A DNA stretch of 64,000 nt from Phycisphaerales bacterium (GTDB taxonomy: Bacteria > Planctomycetota > Phycisphaerae > Sedimentisphaerales > Anaerobacaceae), in NCBI GenBank assembly GCA_030602885.1, contig JAUVYV010000011.1:23357-87356 (forward strand), read 5' to 3'. The notes below the pieces were generated by a model. It did not search any database. It was given only the letters and a program-made list of their open reading frames with translations, and was not told the DNA's origin. Position numbers and translations under genes: made by a program. Of the stretch, positions 51,909 through 59,954 are shown piece after piece (within the stretch, counting starts at the first letter, position 1; every line of letters starts with the position of its first letter).

Positions 51909-53471
51909 CTAAACTTTTTTGTTCCATTTCTTCCGTTGCTCCCTTAGCTCCGCAACAACCCCACTGTATTCTTGCTTTTCGTACAAATTTACCCTCTCAG
52001 CCGCGTCGTTCTTCAAATCATAAAGCGACCCGTTCCGCCCAGCCCCGGTCTCGGCCGCAAACTCAACAAGCTTCCAATCCTTCGTCCGCACCATCACGCA
52101 CCGCGCCCCACCGCTGCGAAGCTCCTCATACATATCAGTCGCATAATCGTGCTCACAGAAGCACGCCTCCCGCCACTGTTTCACCTCCCCCTTGATAAGA
52201 GGCATCAGACTCCGACCGCTTATCCCATTCGGTACTTCCAATTCGCAAAGCTCCAGCAGCGTCGGCATGAAATCCACCATTTCAACCGGCGCCTCAATAA
52301 CCTCCCCCGCCGGCAGCAAGTCCGGACAGCTCAAGATAAACGGGACCTTCACGTTCTGTTCGTAAAAGCATCGCTTCTTCCAGAAACCGTGCTCGCCCAG
52401 CTGAAATCCCTGGTCAGAATTGATGACGATAACCGTATTGTCTAACTGCCCCGCACGCTTGAGCACATCGAGCATCCTGCCCACCTGCGTATCTACCAGG
52501 GCCACCATTCCATAATAAGTACCCCGCGCGACGCCTATTTGTTCTCTTGTAAGTTCCGCACTGGCATAGACTTGTATATTTTCCCGCTCATACTTCGGCT
52601 TGCTCGACAATTCCTCCTCGCTCGGCACCGGCAAGTCTATCGTCGCCGGGTCGATAAAGTACTTGTCCGGCACCACGCACGGAACATGCGGCGCATGAAA
52701 CGATACCCGCAAAAAGAACGCCTCATCCTTACTCGCCAGCTCCGCGAGCGTATCCACCGCCAGCGTCCCCATCCGCCACGTGCTCGACTCCTCCGGCTCC
52801 AACGGCACCGCCCCCCCTATCGCCCAGCCGTGCGTCTTCGTAACCGCCGCAGGATACTCCCGCCCCGCTTCCTTCAGTTTCCGCCGTATCTCTTTGGCCC
52901 GCTCCATATTCGGCGTCCCCGCCCAGTCCTTTTTGGCCCGTATCTCACCCGTCACACCAAAATACGGCTGAACGTCTCCCTTGCCCTCCCAATCCTGCCG
53001 ATATCCGTGAATCTTCCCCACATTATTAAGGCCAATTCCAACCTTCTTCCAGGCATTAAGTAAATCTGGCTTCGGCTTGGGCCTCTCACCCCGCCGGGGC
53101 CCCATAGAATTGATGCCCGTCTCATGCGGATAGTAACCGCTCTTCATACTCGTCCGCGAAGGAACACACACCGGATTCTGCACTATCGCCGTCTCGAACC
53201 GAACCCCCCTGCCCGCTATCTCATCCATAAAAGGCGTCTTCGCCCAGCTCGTCCCATAGCAACCAAGCCCATCGGCCCGGCAGTCATCCATCATTATCCA
53301 GAGCACATTCGCCCGCTTCCCGCTCGCGCCATAAGCTGCTGCCACTCCATTATTCAATATTAAACCTGTCCCCACAGACAGTAAGCGGGGATCGTAAATA
53401 TTAAGTACCCCTGCCCCCACCGAAACTGCAAACCCCTTAATAAACTCCCGCCTGCCCAATTCACTTTTCAT
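51909..53471 (-). CDS. Tat-exported sulfatase with repeat inserted in the signal peptide
   Basis: A protein of about 520 residues in the alkaline-phosphatase-type sulfatase family. The formylglycine signature is CVPSRTSMKSG with Cys102. Metal ligands lie in LWIMMDDCRADGLGCYG and INSDQGFQLGEHGFW. The Tat leader is GRREFIKGFAVSVGAG, but it is followed by about 20 foreign residues (LNIYDPRLLSVGTGLILNNG) encoded by a dispersed 50-base repeat before the normal AAAYGASGKRANVLW. The ATG at 53471 has GGAG six bases upstream. Substrate probably a sulfated polysaccharide, as in other Planctomycetes. Confidence 0.86.
   Translation of the reverse strand: MKSELGRREFIKGFAVSVGAGVLNIYDPRLLSVGTGLILNNGVAAAYGASGKRANVLWIMMDDCRADGLGCYGTSWAKTPFMDEIAGRGVRFETAIVQNPVCVPSRTSMKSGYYPHETGINSMGPRRGERPKPKPDLLNAWKKVGIGLNNVGKIHGYRQDWEGKGDVQPYFGVTGEIRAKKDWAGTPNMERAKEIRRKLKEAGREYPAAVTKTHGWAIGGAVPLEPEESSTWRMGTLAVDTLAELASKDEAFFLRVSFHAPHVPCVVPDKYFIDPATIDLPVPSEEELSSKPKYERENIQVYASAELTREQIGVARGTYYGMVALVDTQVGRMLDVLKRAGQLDNTVIVINSDQGFQLGEHGFWKKRCFYEQNVKVPFILSCPDLLPAGEVIEAPVEMVDFMPTLLELCELEVPNGISGRSLMPLIKGEVKQWREACFCEHDYATDMYEELRSGGARCVMVRTKDWKLVEFAAETGAGRNGSLYDLKNDAAERVNLYEKQEYSGVVAELREQRKKWNKKV
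53351..53400. repeat. 50-base dispersed repeat, copy inside the sulfatase gene
   Basis: From TATTCAATATTAAACCTGTC to GGGGATCGTAAATA; identical but for one base to 53501-53550. It is in frame and encodes part of the sulfatase leader. Confidence 0.85.
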
Positions 53472-53486
53472 ATCCCACTCCACATC

Positions 53487-53648
53487 TCAAAGCGTACCAA
53501 TATTCAATATTAAACCTGTCCCCGCAGACAGTAAGCGGGGATCGTAAATAGTAAATGGTAAATAGTAAATAGTAAATGCTCTCGCCCCAAACCCCGCCGA
53601 CGTATGTTTCAAAAATTCCCGTCGTGTCAGCCCGCCTCTTGTCGCCAT
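53487..53648 (-). pseudogene. Truncated Tat-leader gene carrying the same repeat
   Basis: A 53-codon frame starts MATRGGLTRREFLKHTSAGF with a textbook twin-arginine motif (RREFLK). It then reads the heptamer AAATAGT run and the 50-base repeat (IYDPRLLSAGTGLILN) and stops at TGA, 16 bases before the sulfatase ATG. There is no mature domain. It looks like the N-terminal stub of a second Tat-exported enzyme, cut after the repeat. AAGGAAAA lies upstream. Confidence 0.62.
53501..53550. repeat. 50-base dispersed repeat, copy 2, with heptamer tail
   Basis: The second copy, offset exactly 150 bases from the first. It is followed by four copies of the heptamer GTAAATA up to about 53578. A more diverged relative lies at 45757-45807. 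Confidence 0.85.
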
Positions 53649-53684
53649 GTCCGTTAATTTTCCTTAGATAATTTTTCTGCCGCC

Positions 53685-54374
53685 TCAACCTTCTCCCACA
53701 TCTGCTGCCGGCAGAGCCGCCCCCCCCTGTCCCGGCGATATCACCCCCGCGCTCACCGCAAACCGAAGTGCATCCTCTATCGTGATATCCAGGTCGAGCG
53801 TATCCTCCTTCGGAACCATTATCACAAACCCAGTAAAGGGCGTCGGGCTCGTCGGTATCAGAAGCGTCAGAAACTCACGTTTCTCCTTGTCAACTACCTT
53901 CCGCATCCCCGACCCTGTCACGAGCGCCATCGACCATATCCCCTTCCGAGGATACTCCACCGCAACCACTCGCGAAAACATCTGCTTTTTCTCTTTCTGT
54001 CCAAAGAAAAAATCCGTCACCTGCTTCACGTATGGATACACCTGCCGAAGAAAAGGAGTATTCATTATAAACTTCTCGACCCCTCCCCATATCGCTCGCC
54101 CCACTACGCTCGCCAAAAATGCTCCTACGACAAACACTGCCGCCAACGCTATCAAAAAACCCGCCGCCGACAAACCCGCATCTATCCAGAATCTGTCAAG
54201 CTCCTCCGCCGAACCACCCGCCTTGACAATCAAAAACCCTATACCGTGCTTGATATGAATCCCGATCTTATTGTGGATGAACTGATAACCCCAGACGAAC
54301 ACCCATATCGTCACTATCGTCGGCAGTAATACCGCAAGCCCGCGAAAAAAATAACTCTTCAATCGCCCCGCCAT
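53685..54374 (-). CDS. DUF502 membrane protein
   Basis: A 229-residue protein of the DUF502 family. It has two TM segments (FFRGLAVLLPTIVTIWVFVW, and AGFLIALAAVFVVGAFLASV). The conserved family block is VYPYVKQVTDFFFGQKEK, with VTGSGMRKV and LIPTSPTPFTGFVIMVP further on. Function unknown; homologues are found in plants and many bacteria and are probably involved in membrane regulation. It has no close partner apart from the flippase-like gene upstream. Confidence 0.85.
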   Translation of the reverse strand: MAGRLKSYFFRGLAVLLPTIVTIWVFVWGYQFIHNKIGIHIKHGIGFLIVKAGGSAEELDRFWIDAGLSAAGFLIALAAVFVVGAFLASVVGRAIWGGVEKFIMNTPFLRQVYPYVKQVTDFFFGQKEKKQMFSRVVAVEYPRKGIWSMALVTGSGMRKVVDKEKREFLTLLIPTSPTPFTGFVIMVPKEDTLDLDITIEDALRFAVSAGVISPGQGGAALPAADVGEG

Positions 54375-54413
54375 AATACTCTCAAACCCTAATGCCGCTC
54401 ACATTCTTCTATA

Positions 54414-54442
54414 TTTAGCCCCCGGTTTCACCGGGGGGTTAC
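54414..54442. repeat. Dispersed hairpin, copy 2
   Basis: TTTAGCCCCCGGTTTCACCG continues GGGGGTTAC; a stem CCCCCGGT/ACCGGGGG with a short loop. Between two genes on the minus strand. Confidence 0.7.
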
Positions 54443-54490
54443 CCCGCCTTTGGCGGGTCACCATCGCTCACCCTGCCCCTCTCGCCGACC

Positions 54491-55552
54491 TTACTGCTCC
54501 TCCTGCTCGGTGTCAACCTCAAACTCCTTCGGCAGATGTGCCCCCGCAATATGAATAACCGCCCCCGGCAGGCTCGCCAGCATCCAAACCGCACGCTGGC
54601 AAAGTGCTATCCCCATCGCAGGCCCCTTCGCCACACTCGCAAACGTCGTAAACAGATAATAAAGCGAACCCTCAACCACCCCCGCCCCGCCAATGCTCAC
54701 CGGTACCGTACCCAGCACCCACGTCAGCGTAAAGAAAACATAGAAATACTTCACGCTCGCCTCAATACCAAGACTACGCCCCACAAACCAAAACCCCGTT
54801 ATCGTCGTAAGCTGCATACACACCGTAAGACAAAACGCCGCAGCAATCGTAAAAGGACGCTTGAAGTACAGCACCGCCGCAGCACGCAGCTTACGCCAGA
54901 CCTTCAAAAACACTCCCTTCACACGTCCCCACACCTTACACAGCATCGCCCTGCCGCCCTGCGTCGCACACAGCCCAGGCACCACCACACACCCAACCCC
55001 AAGCAAAACGCCAATCACCCATTTATATTCTGCAATCGCACTTCCCACCCCACCCCCTTCACTCGCACGAATCTCATCCGTAATCCCCTCACCACGCAAA
55101 AACAACGCGTAGAAAAATCCCGCTATCACAAACGTGCTCGCAAGCCCTATCCCCCTGTCCACGAACACGCTCAACGCCGCCTCGAACCGCCTTTTGCTGT
55201 GCTTCGTCACGTACCACGCACGAACCAAATCGCCACCGACAGAGCTCGGCATAAAATTATTATAAAACAGCCCCAAATAATGAAGCTTCACCGCCGCCAA
55301 AAACTCTATATGTATCCCCTGGCTCCGAAGCAGCAGCCACCACCGAAAACCTACAATCACCTGCCCCACCATAAATATCGCCAGCGACCCCGCAAAAACC
55401 CACAGATTCAGCCGCTCGAACGTCGCAACCAATTCCTCCCACGTCTTCGGCTCACGCGCCCACTGCACTCCCCACGCCACCGCCGCGCAAACCACCCCCA
55501 CTCGAACCGCCGTCAGGATATGTCTCCTTTTCCGTTTTCCGCCGTCGCCCAA
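54491..55552 (-). CDS. Flippase-like / LPG synthase-type membrane protein
   Basis: A 353-residue protein with about eight TM helices, of the UPF0104 / lysylphosphatidylglycerol synthase TM family. Diagnostic segments are AAVKLHYLGLFYNNFMPSSV and GGDLVRAWYVTKHSKRRFEA, then VFVDRGIGLASTFV, and VPVSIGGAGVVEGSLYYLFT. Members flip or modify lipids or glycolipids. No aminoacyl-transferase domain is attached, so a transport-like role is more likely. A basic start and a glutamate-rich end are seen. Confidence 0.85.
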   Translation of the reverse strand: MGDGGKRKRRHILTAVRVGVVCAAVAWGVQWAREPKTWEELVATFERLNLWVFAGSLAIFMVGQVIVGFRWWLLLRSQGIHIEFLAAVKLHYLGLFYNNFMPSSVGGDLVRAWYVTKHSKRRFEAALSVFVDRGIGLASTFVIAGFFYALFLRGEGITDEIRASEGGGVGSAIAEYKWVIGVLLGVGCVVVPGLCATQGGRAMLCKVWGRVKGVFLKVWRKLRAAAVLYFKRPFTIAAAFCLTVCMQLTTITGFWFVGRSLGIEASVKYFYVFFTLTWVLGTVPVSIGGAGVVEGSLYYLFTTFASVAKGPAMGIALCQRAVWMLASLPGAVIHIAGAHLPKEFEVDTEQEEQ

Positions 55553-55669
55553 CTCTCATTCCTTAAATCTCAAACTGACCGCTTTGCAGACAAAAATTAA
55601 CGTAACCTTTTATTCGCTAATATGTTCTGCGTTACAAAAAATACGATAAAACCAGCTATCCGCCACCGA

Positions 55670-55697
55670 AAGCCCCCGGTTTTATGCCGGGGGTTCT
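55670..55697. repeat. Dispersed hairpin, copy 3
   Basis: AAGCCCCCGGTTTTATGCCG continues GGGGTTCTA. The stem is CCCCCGG/CCGGGGG. The flanking 55620-55900 has no gene that I can support. Confidence 0.7.
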
Positions 55698-55729
55698 ACA
55701 CCGCAGGCGGATTCAACAATTTTGCATAT

Positions 55730-55749
55730 AGCACGGGCATCTTGCCCGT
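55730..55749. repeat. REP-like palindrome
   Basis: GCACGGGCATCTTGCCCGTG forms a stem GCACGGGCA/TGCCCGTG. Related to the repeated GTAGCACGAGCATCC units at 38205-38258. Confidence 0.65.
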
Positions 55750-55944
55750 GATTAACGTCGCCTCTATCATTCCGCGTCTGTGGTCTTCGGTCTTTTGGAT
55801 TTTGATTTTTACACTCTCAAACTCACCATCGGTCAGTTTGAGATAAAAACTCTTGTCGTCGCAGATGATAACCGCTAAATTGGTCGCTGACAATCGCAAA
55901 TGCGTCTGTCACTTATATCGGCAAAATCGTCGCAACGACTGCTA

Positions 55945-55977
55945 TTTAGCCCCCCAATTTTATTGGGAGGTTCTAAA
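55945..55977. repeat. Dispersed hairpin, copy 4
   Basis: TTTAGCCCCCCAATTTTATT continues GGGAGGTTCTAAA; identical in its first half to copy 1 at 38160. It lies 31 bases upstream of hisI. Confidence 0.75.
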
Positions 55978-56007
55978 TGCCATTACCTTAATTAGGAGTT
56001 TATAAGC

Positions 56008-56421
56008 ATGACCGCCGACAAACCTATCGAAGAAAGAACCGAATTCACACCACAATTCAACGAACAAGGCCTCATACCCGTCATCACTCAGGACGCCCAC
56101 ACGGGCCAGGTTCTCATGTTCGCCTGGATGAACCGCGAAGCACTCGACGAAACCATCAAGACCCGGCTCGGAACATACTATTCCCGCTCACGAAAAAAGC
56201 TCTGGAAAAAAGGCGAGCAGTCAGGCCACATACAAAAAGTAAAGCAAATCCTCACAGACTGCGACCAGGACTGTATCATACTTGAAGTCGAGGTCGATGC
56301 AGGCCAATGCCACGTCGGCTACTACTCCTGCTTCTACCGCGCTCTAAAACCCGGCTCGCAAACCGAACTCGAATTCATCGCCGAAAAGACCTATGACCCG
56401 GATGCCACTTACGGCAAGTAA
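56008..56421 (+). CDS. hisI: Phosphoribosyl-AMP cyclohydrolase
   Basis: A 137-residue single-domain HisI (no HisE part). It catalyses ring opening of PR-AMP in histidine synthesis. Visible marks are QVLMFAWMNREALDETI, TYYSRSRKKLWKKGEQSGH, and the metal/zinc cysteines in TDCDQDCIILEVEVDAGQCH plus SCFYR. Length matches the monofunctional form. AGGAG nine bases before the ATG. No other his genes are beside it. Confidence 0.93.
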   Translation: MTADKPIEERTEFTPQFNEQGLIPVITQDAHTGQVLMFAWMNREALDETIKTRLGTYYSRSRKKLWKKGEQSGHIQKVKQILTDCDQDCIILEVEVDAGQCHVGYYSCFYRALKPGSQTELEFIAEKTYDPDATYGK

Positions 56422-56453
56422 CCTCTCCGCAACCAGCACCCACAATCCAGATA

Positions 56454-56481
56454 TTTAGCCCCGCAATTTTATTGCGTGGGT
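56454..56481. repeat. Dispersed hairpin, copy 5
   Basis: TTTAGCCCCGCAATTTTATT continues GCGTGGGTC, with a base-paired change on both arms relative to copy 4, so the stem is preserved. It lies 33 bases after the hisI stop and could end transcription. Confidence 0.65.
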
Positions 56482-56761
56482 CATAAAAACTTTCGAAAGG
56501 CACGCTCCTGTTTCGCCCCGCCTGCCTGCCCTCAAGGTGAGCTTCGCAGACACTACAAACGGAGGGTCCCGACGTGGTTTGTCGGGGTTTATTGCGGGGT
56601 CTTTTTTTCCAGAAAAAATATGTGACTTCCATTCCACACTACGCTATAATTTGAATAAAGGCGAGCGCAAGCTCGTCTGGGCCGTCGGCTTTGGGTGTGG
56701 ACCGGCGGCCCGCTCTTTTATCTCACCACCACCATTCCCACCCACGAACCGAATCCAAATA

Positions 56762-56795
56762 TTTAGCCCCCAGATTATACTCTGGGGGGGGCCTA
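56762..56795. repeat. Dispersed hairpin, copy 6
   Basis: TTTAGCCCCCAGATTATACT continues CTGGGGGGGGCCTA; stem CCCCCAGA/TCTGGGGG with a short loop. Confidence 0.65.
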
Positions 56796-57631
56796 CTTCG
56801 CCTGCCCCAGACTTCGTTCAGCCGGTCAAAAATGGAAGCGCACGCTTTCGTGATCGAAGGCGTGCCGTTTCGAAGAAGCTTGCTTCGAGAGAAACGGCCG
56901 CCGAGAACACCAACCGGCTGAACACCTGTAATCTTCGTGGCTCTTCGCCTGCCCAGCACCAAACCTGTCCTGAGTGTAATCGTAGGATAGACCGCTGGCG
57001 TAATTTGGTGCTGTGGTGTCCTCTGTGGCTACACTTTATCTGTTATCCGTGCCAATCCGTGGTTTGAACCTTTTTTTGTTACTTTGTGCCTTAGTGTCTT
57101 AGTGGTGAAAATCCGCGATTAAAAACTCTTTACCTCCTCGCTCCCGCTGAGTTTATCCTCGCTTGTCCTCGAGGGATTGCTACTTTGGTCCTGCAGCAGA
57201 GGAACTGCTCGCCCCCTTGGCTCAGCAACAGAGGACCCCAAAAACACACTTCCTTTCGCAACTTTTTTCAATTTTTTTCACACTTTCGCGCGTTTTCGTC
57301 ACACCAACCCCCATTTTTCGCCCAAAAACGCAGATCCGCGCGCAACCATGTCCCCATAAGTCAAGTCAAAAACCCTGTTTTCAGCCCAAAAATCGCAGCG
57401 CAGCGGAGATCCCGGACTCCGATCCGGGACCCAAGTCCCAATAACCACCTGTCCAATTACCCTCCCAAAAAGCTCCCCATTTTACCTGCTTTACCCATTT
57501 TGACTAAAGATTCTTCCACCCCTCCACCGATACGTTATACTACCCAATTTAACATATGACGTCAATTGAGTCCGATAGCGTAGTAAAACACGCAAATTAC
57601 AAAGAACAGAACGTATTTTGGAGACCACATT

Positions 57632-58357
57632 ATGATCACCCCAGACATCCACGAACGCTATTTAGACGCCCTTCTAAAGGGCGACAGGACCTCCTCACGT
57701 GCTGTAATTGAGCAGACCATGCAGACCGGCACCACTACAAATATGGTTTACATCGACGTCATCTGGCCGATTATGGTCGAAATCGACAAGCTCTACAGAG
57801 AAGACCGTATCTCCCGTGTCCAGGAGCATTTAGCGACACGCATTAACCGTACAATCGTCGATCAGCTCCAGAACAAGCTCCCCCACAGACCCCGAAAAGG
57901 CAAGAAAATCGCCATCTCCTGTGCCCCAGAGGAGCTACAGGAGCTCGGCGCACAGATCATGGCTGACCTCTTCGAAAGCGATGGCTGGGACGTCCGGTTC
58001 CTCGGCGGAGGCCTAACCAACGATGATATCCTAAGTTACATCCACGAATACGCACCGGACATCCTCCTGATATACGGCACAACACCAAGGCAGGCGCCAG
58101 CCATCAGACAGCTAATAGACAGGATAAAGGAGGTTGACGCCTACCCAAGTATGCGTATAATGGTCTCAGGCGGCCTGTTCAACCGCGCCGATGGCCTCTG
58201 GGAAGAAATAGGCGCCGACCTGTTCGTTCCGGCAGCCAACCAGGCCCTCGAAATCGCCTCCGGTGAGGTACCGGTAAAGCCGGCTACGAGAACCATCAAC
58301 CGTAGAAAAAAGAGACGCCGGGTACCAGCCGACCAGCAGTCCACTCAGGTTGCCTGA
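57632..58357 (+). CDS. B12-binding-fold protein lacking the cobalt-binding His
   Basis: A 241-residue protein with a four-helix cap (residues 1-80) and a Rossmann-like B12 domain (88-210: KKIAISCAPEELQELGAQIM, DGWDVRFLGGGLTNDDILSY, MVSGGLFNRADGLWEEIGAD). The architecture is that of CarH/LitR-type B12 sensors without a DNA-binding domain. The cap motif W-x9-EH appears as Tyr55-x9-Glu65-His66. The expected E-x-H-x-x-G of the cobalt ligand is E101-x-Gln103-x-x-Gly106. It ends in a basic tail (RTINRRKKRRRVPADQQ). Either it binds B12 without His or it no longer binds it. Confidence 0.75.
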   Translation: MITPDIHERYLDALLKGDRTSSRAVIEQTMQTGTTTNMVYIDVIWPIMVEIDKLYREDRISRVQEHLATRINRTIVDQLQNKLPHRPRKGKKIAISCAPEELQELGAQIMADLFESDGWDVRFLGGGLTNDDILSYIHEYAPDILLIYGTTPRQAPAIRQLIDRIKEVDAYPSMRIMVSGGLFNRADGLWEEIGADLFVPAANQALEIASGEVPVKPATRTINRRKKRRRVPADQQSTQVA

Positions 58358-58399
58358 TTTTAACTTGGAGATAAATTCTTTACACTCGGCCCAATGCTG

Positions 58400-58426
58400 T
58401 TGACAATAGGCCGGCGTTCGTATAAG
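58400..58426 (+). promoter_or_regulatory. Candidate promoter of the Myb-like gene
   Basis: TTGACA (58400-58405) and TATAAG (58421-58426) with 15 bases between. The implied leader of about 195 bases to 58627 contains CACCCACTG/GTGGTTCG-type pairs and may be structured. Confidence 0.4.
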
Positions 58427-58626
58427 TTAGTCATCCCAACGCTAATACGATAGCTGAGCGATCCAGTGGCGTGAAGATGGGCAGCTAAAAGACAGCACAC
58501 TACAGCCAAGTCGTGGGACTGTACACCCACTGTGGTTCGACTTATCGGACAGATATGCATTAGGTGTGGGTGCAAAAGTGCCGAAGTATATAACAGAAAA
58601 TTTACAGTTTATTTGGGGGGCACCAA

Positions 58627-58938
58627 ATGGGAAGATCATGGACAAAAGCTGAAATAAAGCTGCTGAAAAAACTCTTCCATTTCACCAAGACGACCGACAT
58701 AGCCAATCAGCTCGACAGGCCACTCTATGTAGTAGCATATAAGGCAAGAAGGCTCGGTCTGAAGAAAGAGGAAGGTCATCTACTCTGGACCAAAAAGGAA
58801 ATCAGCATACTCAACAAGATGTTTCCCGATTACCGGTTCAGTATAGAAAAGATCGCCGACCGCCTCGGACGGGGCATCAAGGCAGTAAGAACAAAGGCCA
58901 ACCAGATGGGCCTGAGGCGCGCCAAGCGGCCCAGGTAG
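58627..58938 (+). CDS. Double Myb/SANT-like DNA-binding protein
   Basis: A 103-residue basic protein of two similar halves. RSWTKAEIKLLKKLF ... TTDIANQLDRPLYVVAYKA ... RRLGL, then WTKKEISILNKMF ... SIEKIADRLGRGIKAVRTKA ... NQMGL. Each half has the Trp at the start of helix 1 and the turn-helix K/R-A-x-x-x-G-L end that mark Myb/SANT-like or GcrA-like homeodomains. It ends RRAKRPR. GGGGGG and a weak ribosome site precede it. It probably binds DNA. No regulated target is obvious; it follows the B12-fold gene on the same strand. Confidence 0.68.
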   Translation: MGRSWTKAEIKLLKKLFHFTKTTDIANQLDRPLYVVAYKARRLGLKKEEGHLLWTKKEISILNKMFPDYRFSIEKIADRLGRGIKAVRTKANQMGLRRAKRPR

Positions 58939-59029
58939 CAAAAACCACAAGAAGCACCGATATTGGGCCTTCAATTCACTTCATTTTTTGAAGAGGCCAT
59001 GGCTGTAGGTAGCGTAGAATCAACATAGG

Positions 59030-59275
59030 TAAGCCCCGACGGGCTTTCTCTGTCACACCACCGGGCATACGGGTTCGTACCACGGCGGTTCGGCTGGTTA
59101 AGCTGTTTTCTGTTCTGCCAACAAAGCAAGGCCCAGCGTATTAAAATTTCTCACGCCGGCATATTTCCTCCATTAACAAAACAGGTAACGCCGGGTCTTC
59201 GGGACTACGCTTCGCCCTGGACACTTCAATCCCTTTACCGGCAGCCATCGGGGCTTCACCCTTACTCTCTGCCAT
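59030..59275 (-). mobile_element. Group II intron remnant with internal deletion
   Basis: On the minus strand, 59275-59141 encodes 44 residues like the start of an intron reverse transcriptase (GKGIEVSRAKRSPEDPAL then LLMEEICRREKF and stop). It is followed at about 59093-59053 by GAACCGCCGTGG ... CCGGTGGTGTG, which resembles group II intron domain V, and a domain VI-like stem with GCCCGTCGGGGC. The rest of the RT gene is missing, so the intron was joined across a large deletion. It cannot move by itself. Confidence 0.6.
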
Positions 59276-59701
59276 AAAGGCCGGCTCTGACTGGATTTTC
59301 TGCCACTTTGGATTATGTTCCGGTGCTTTTTAAGCAGGTGTATGAAAATCTGCATCGTCTTTGTCCGATACCATTGCGGTGTTGATGGTTCATTTGTAGT
59401 GTCCAGCCGATTTTTTTGACAAAAACCTGAGAACAATAGGGATGGTATGCGCTTATTGAATGCGGCAGGCCGCCAAATACCTCAATTTATTGCAAAAACG
59501 AGAATTATCAGCGATTTGAGATTGCCGCATCTGAAAAACGGGGCACGGAAAAAGATTCGGGACAATTCAACCTCCGTTTGCCACAAAAAAACGCCTGAAA
59601 TCACGGGCTGTGAGAAATACGGGTTAGTCCGAGACCTGCCCTGCGAAGACAAGCCGGCTGGTTGCCCGCAAAAGCTGCGGCTGCTCACCGCGACGATGTC
59701 G
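59276..59701. other. Intergenic region, no gene
   Basis: About 425 bases between the intron remnant and the membrane protein gene. I see nothing in it that I can support, and no intron domain I could be recognised upstream of the RT remnant. Confidence 0.4.
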
Positions 59702-59953
59702 TCAGCCCGTCACAAGCCACGCAACAACGCACAATACCAATGCCGTGGCCACCATAAAAACAACTATGGAGCCGAACAGAAGCACCGACTCTTTCAAAAA
59801 CGTAATCGCCGTTATCTCCGAAAGCTTCGTTGCCTTGTACACGACCGACACAGCCGCCAGCAGCGGCAAAAGCAGCAGCAGCGACTGTACGTTCGTGCCG
59901 ATCTCCTCCGGTGCTGTGAAGCTCGCCATAACAGAAAGAGCGTACGCAAACAT
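59702..59953 (-). CDS. Small hypothetical membrane protein
   Basis: An 83-residue protein with two TM helices (NVQSLLLLLPLLAAVSVVYK and LFGSIVVFMVATALVLCVVA). Its start is one base after the stop of the next upstream gene on the same strand, so translation is coupled and the gene is likely real. Its partners are the DUF6677-like protein and the SurA/PpiD-like protein. No family recognised. Confidence 0.65.
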   Translation of the reverse strand: MFAYALSVMASFTAPEEIGTNVQSLLLLLPLLAAVSVVYKATKLSEITAITFLKESVLLFGSIVVFMVATALVLCVVAWLVTG

Positions 59954-59954
59954 C

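Larger units (their letters stand above)
56422..57631. other. Gene-free region with hairpins and repeats
   Basis: No gene can be supported in these 1.2 kb. It carries two members of the dispersed hairpin family (56454, 56762), another hairpin near 56868-56890 (TCGAAGAAGCTTGCTTCGAG), a fragment CCTGTCCTGAGTGTAATCG, and a T-rich stretch (57245-57300) that resembles 45545-45605. Open frames in it have no coding character. Confidence 0.5.

Noticed and set aside
54536..55600. 354-residue frame antisense to the flippase-like gene
   Set aside because: Composition (Arg, His, Pro, Thr) is that of an antisense shadow; the minus-strand protein has clear TM helices.
55696..55899. 67-residue minus-strand frame
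   Set aside because: Its end is made of the hairpin and REP-like palindrome; I see no protein signal or ribosome site.
57632..58357. Cobalamin riboswitch upstream of the B12-fold gene
   Set aside because: No conserved B12-box was seen in the preceding spacer.
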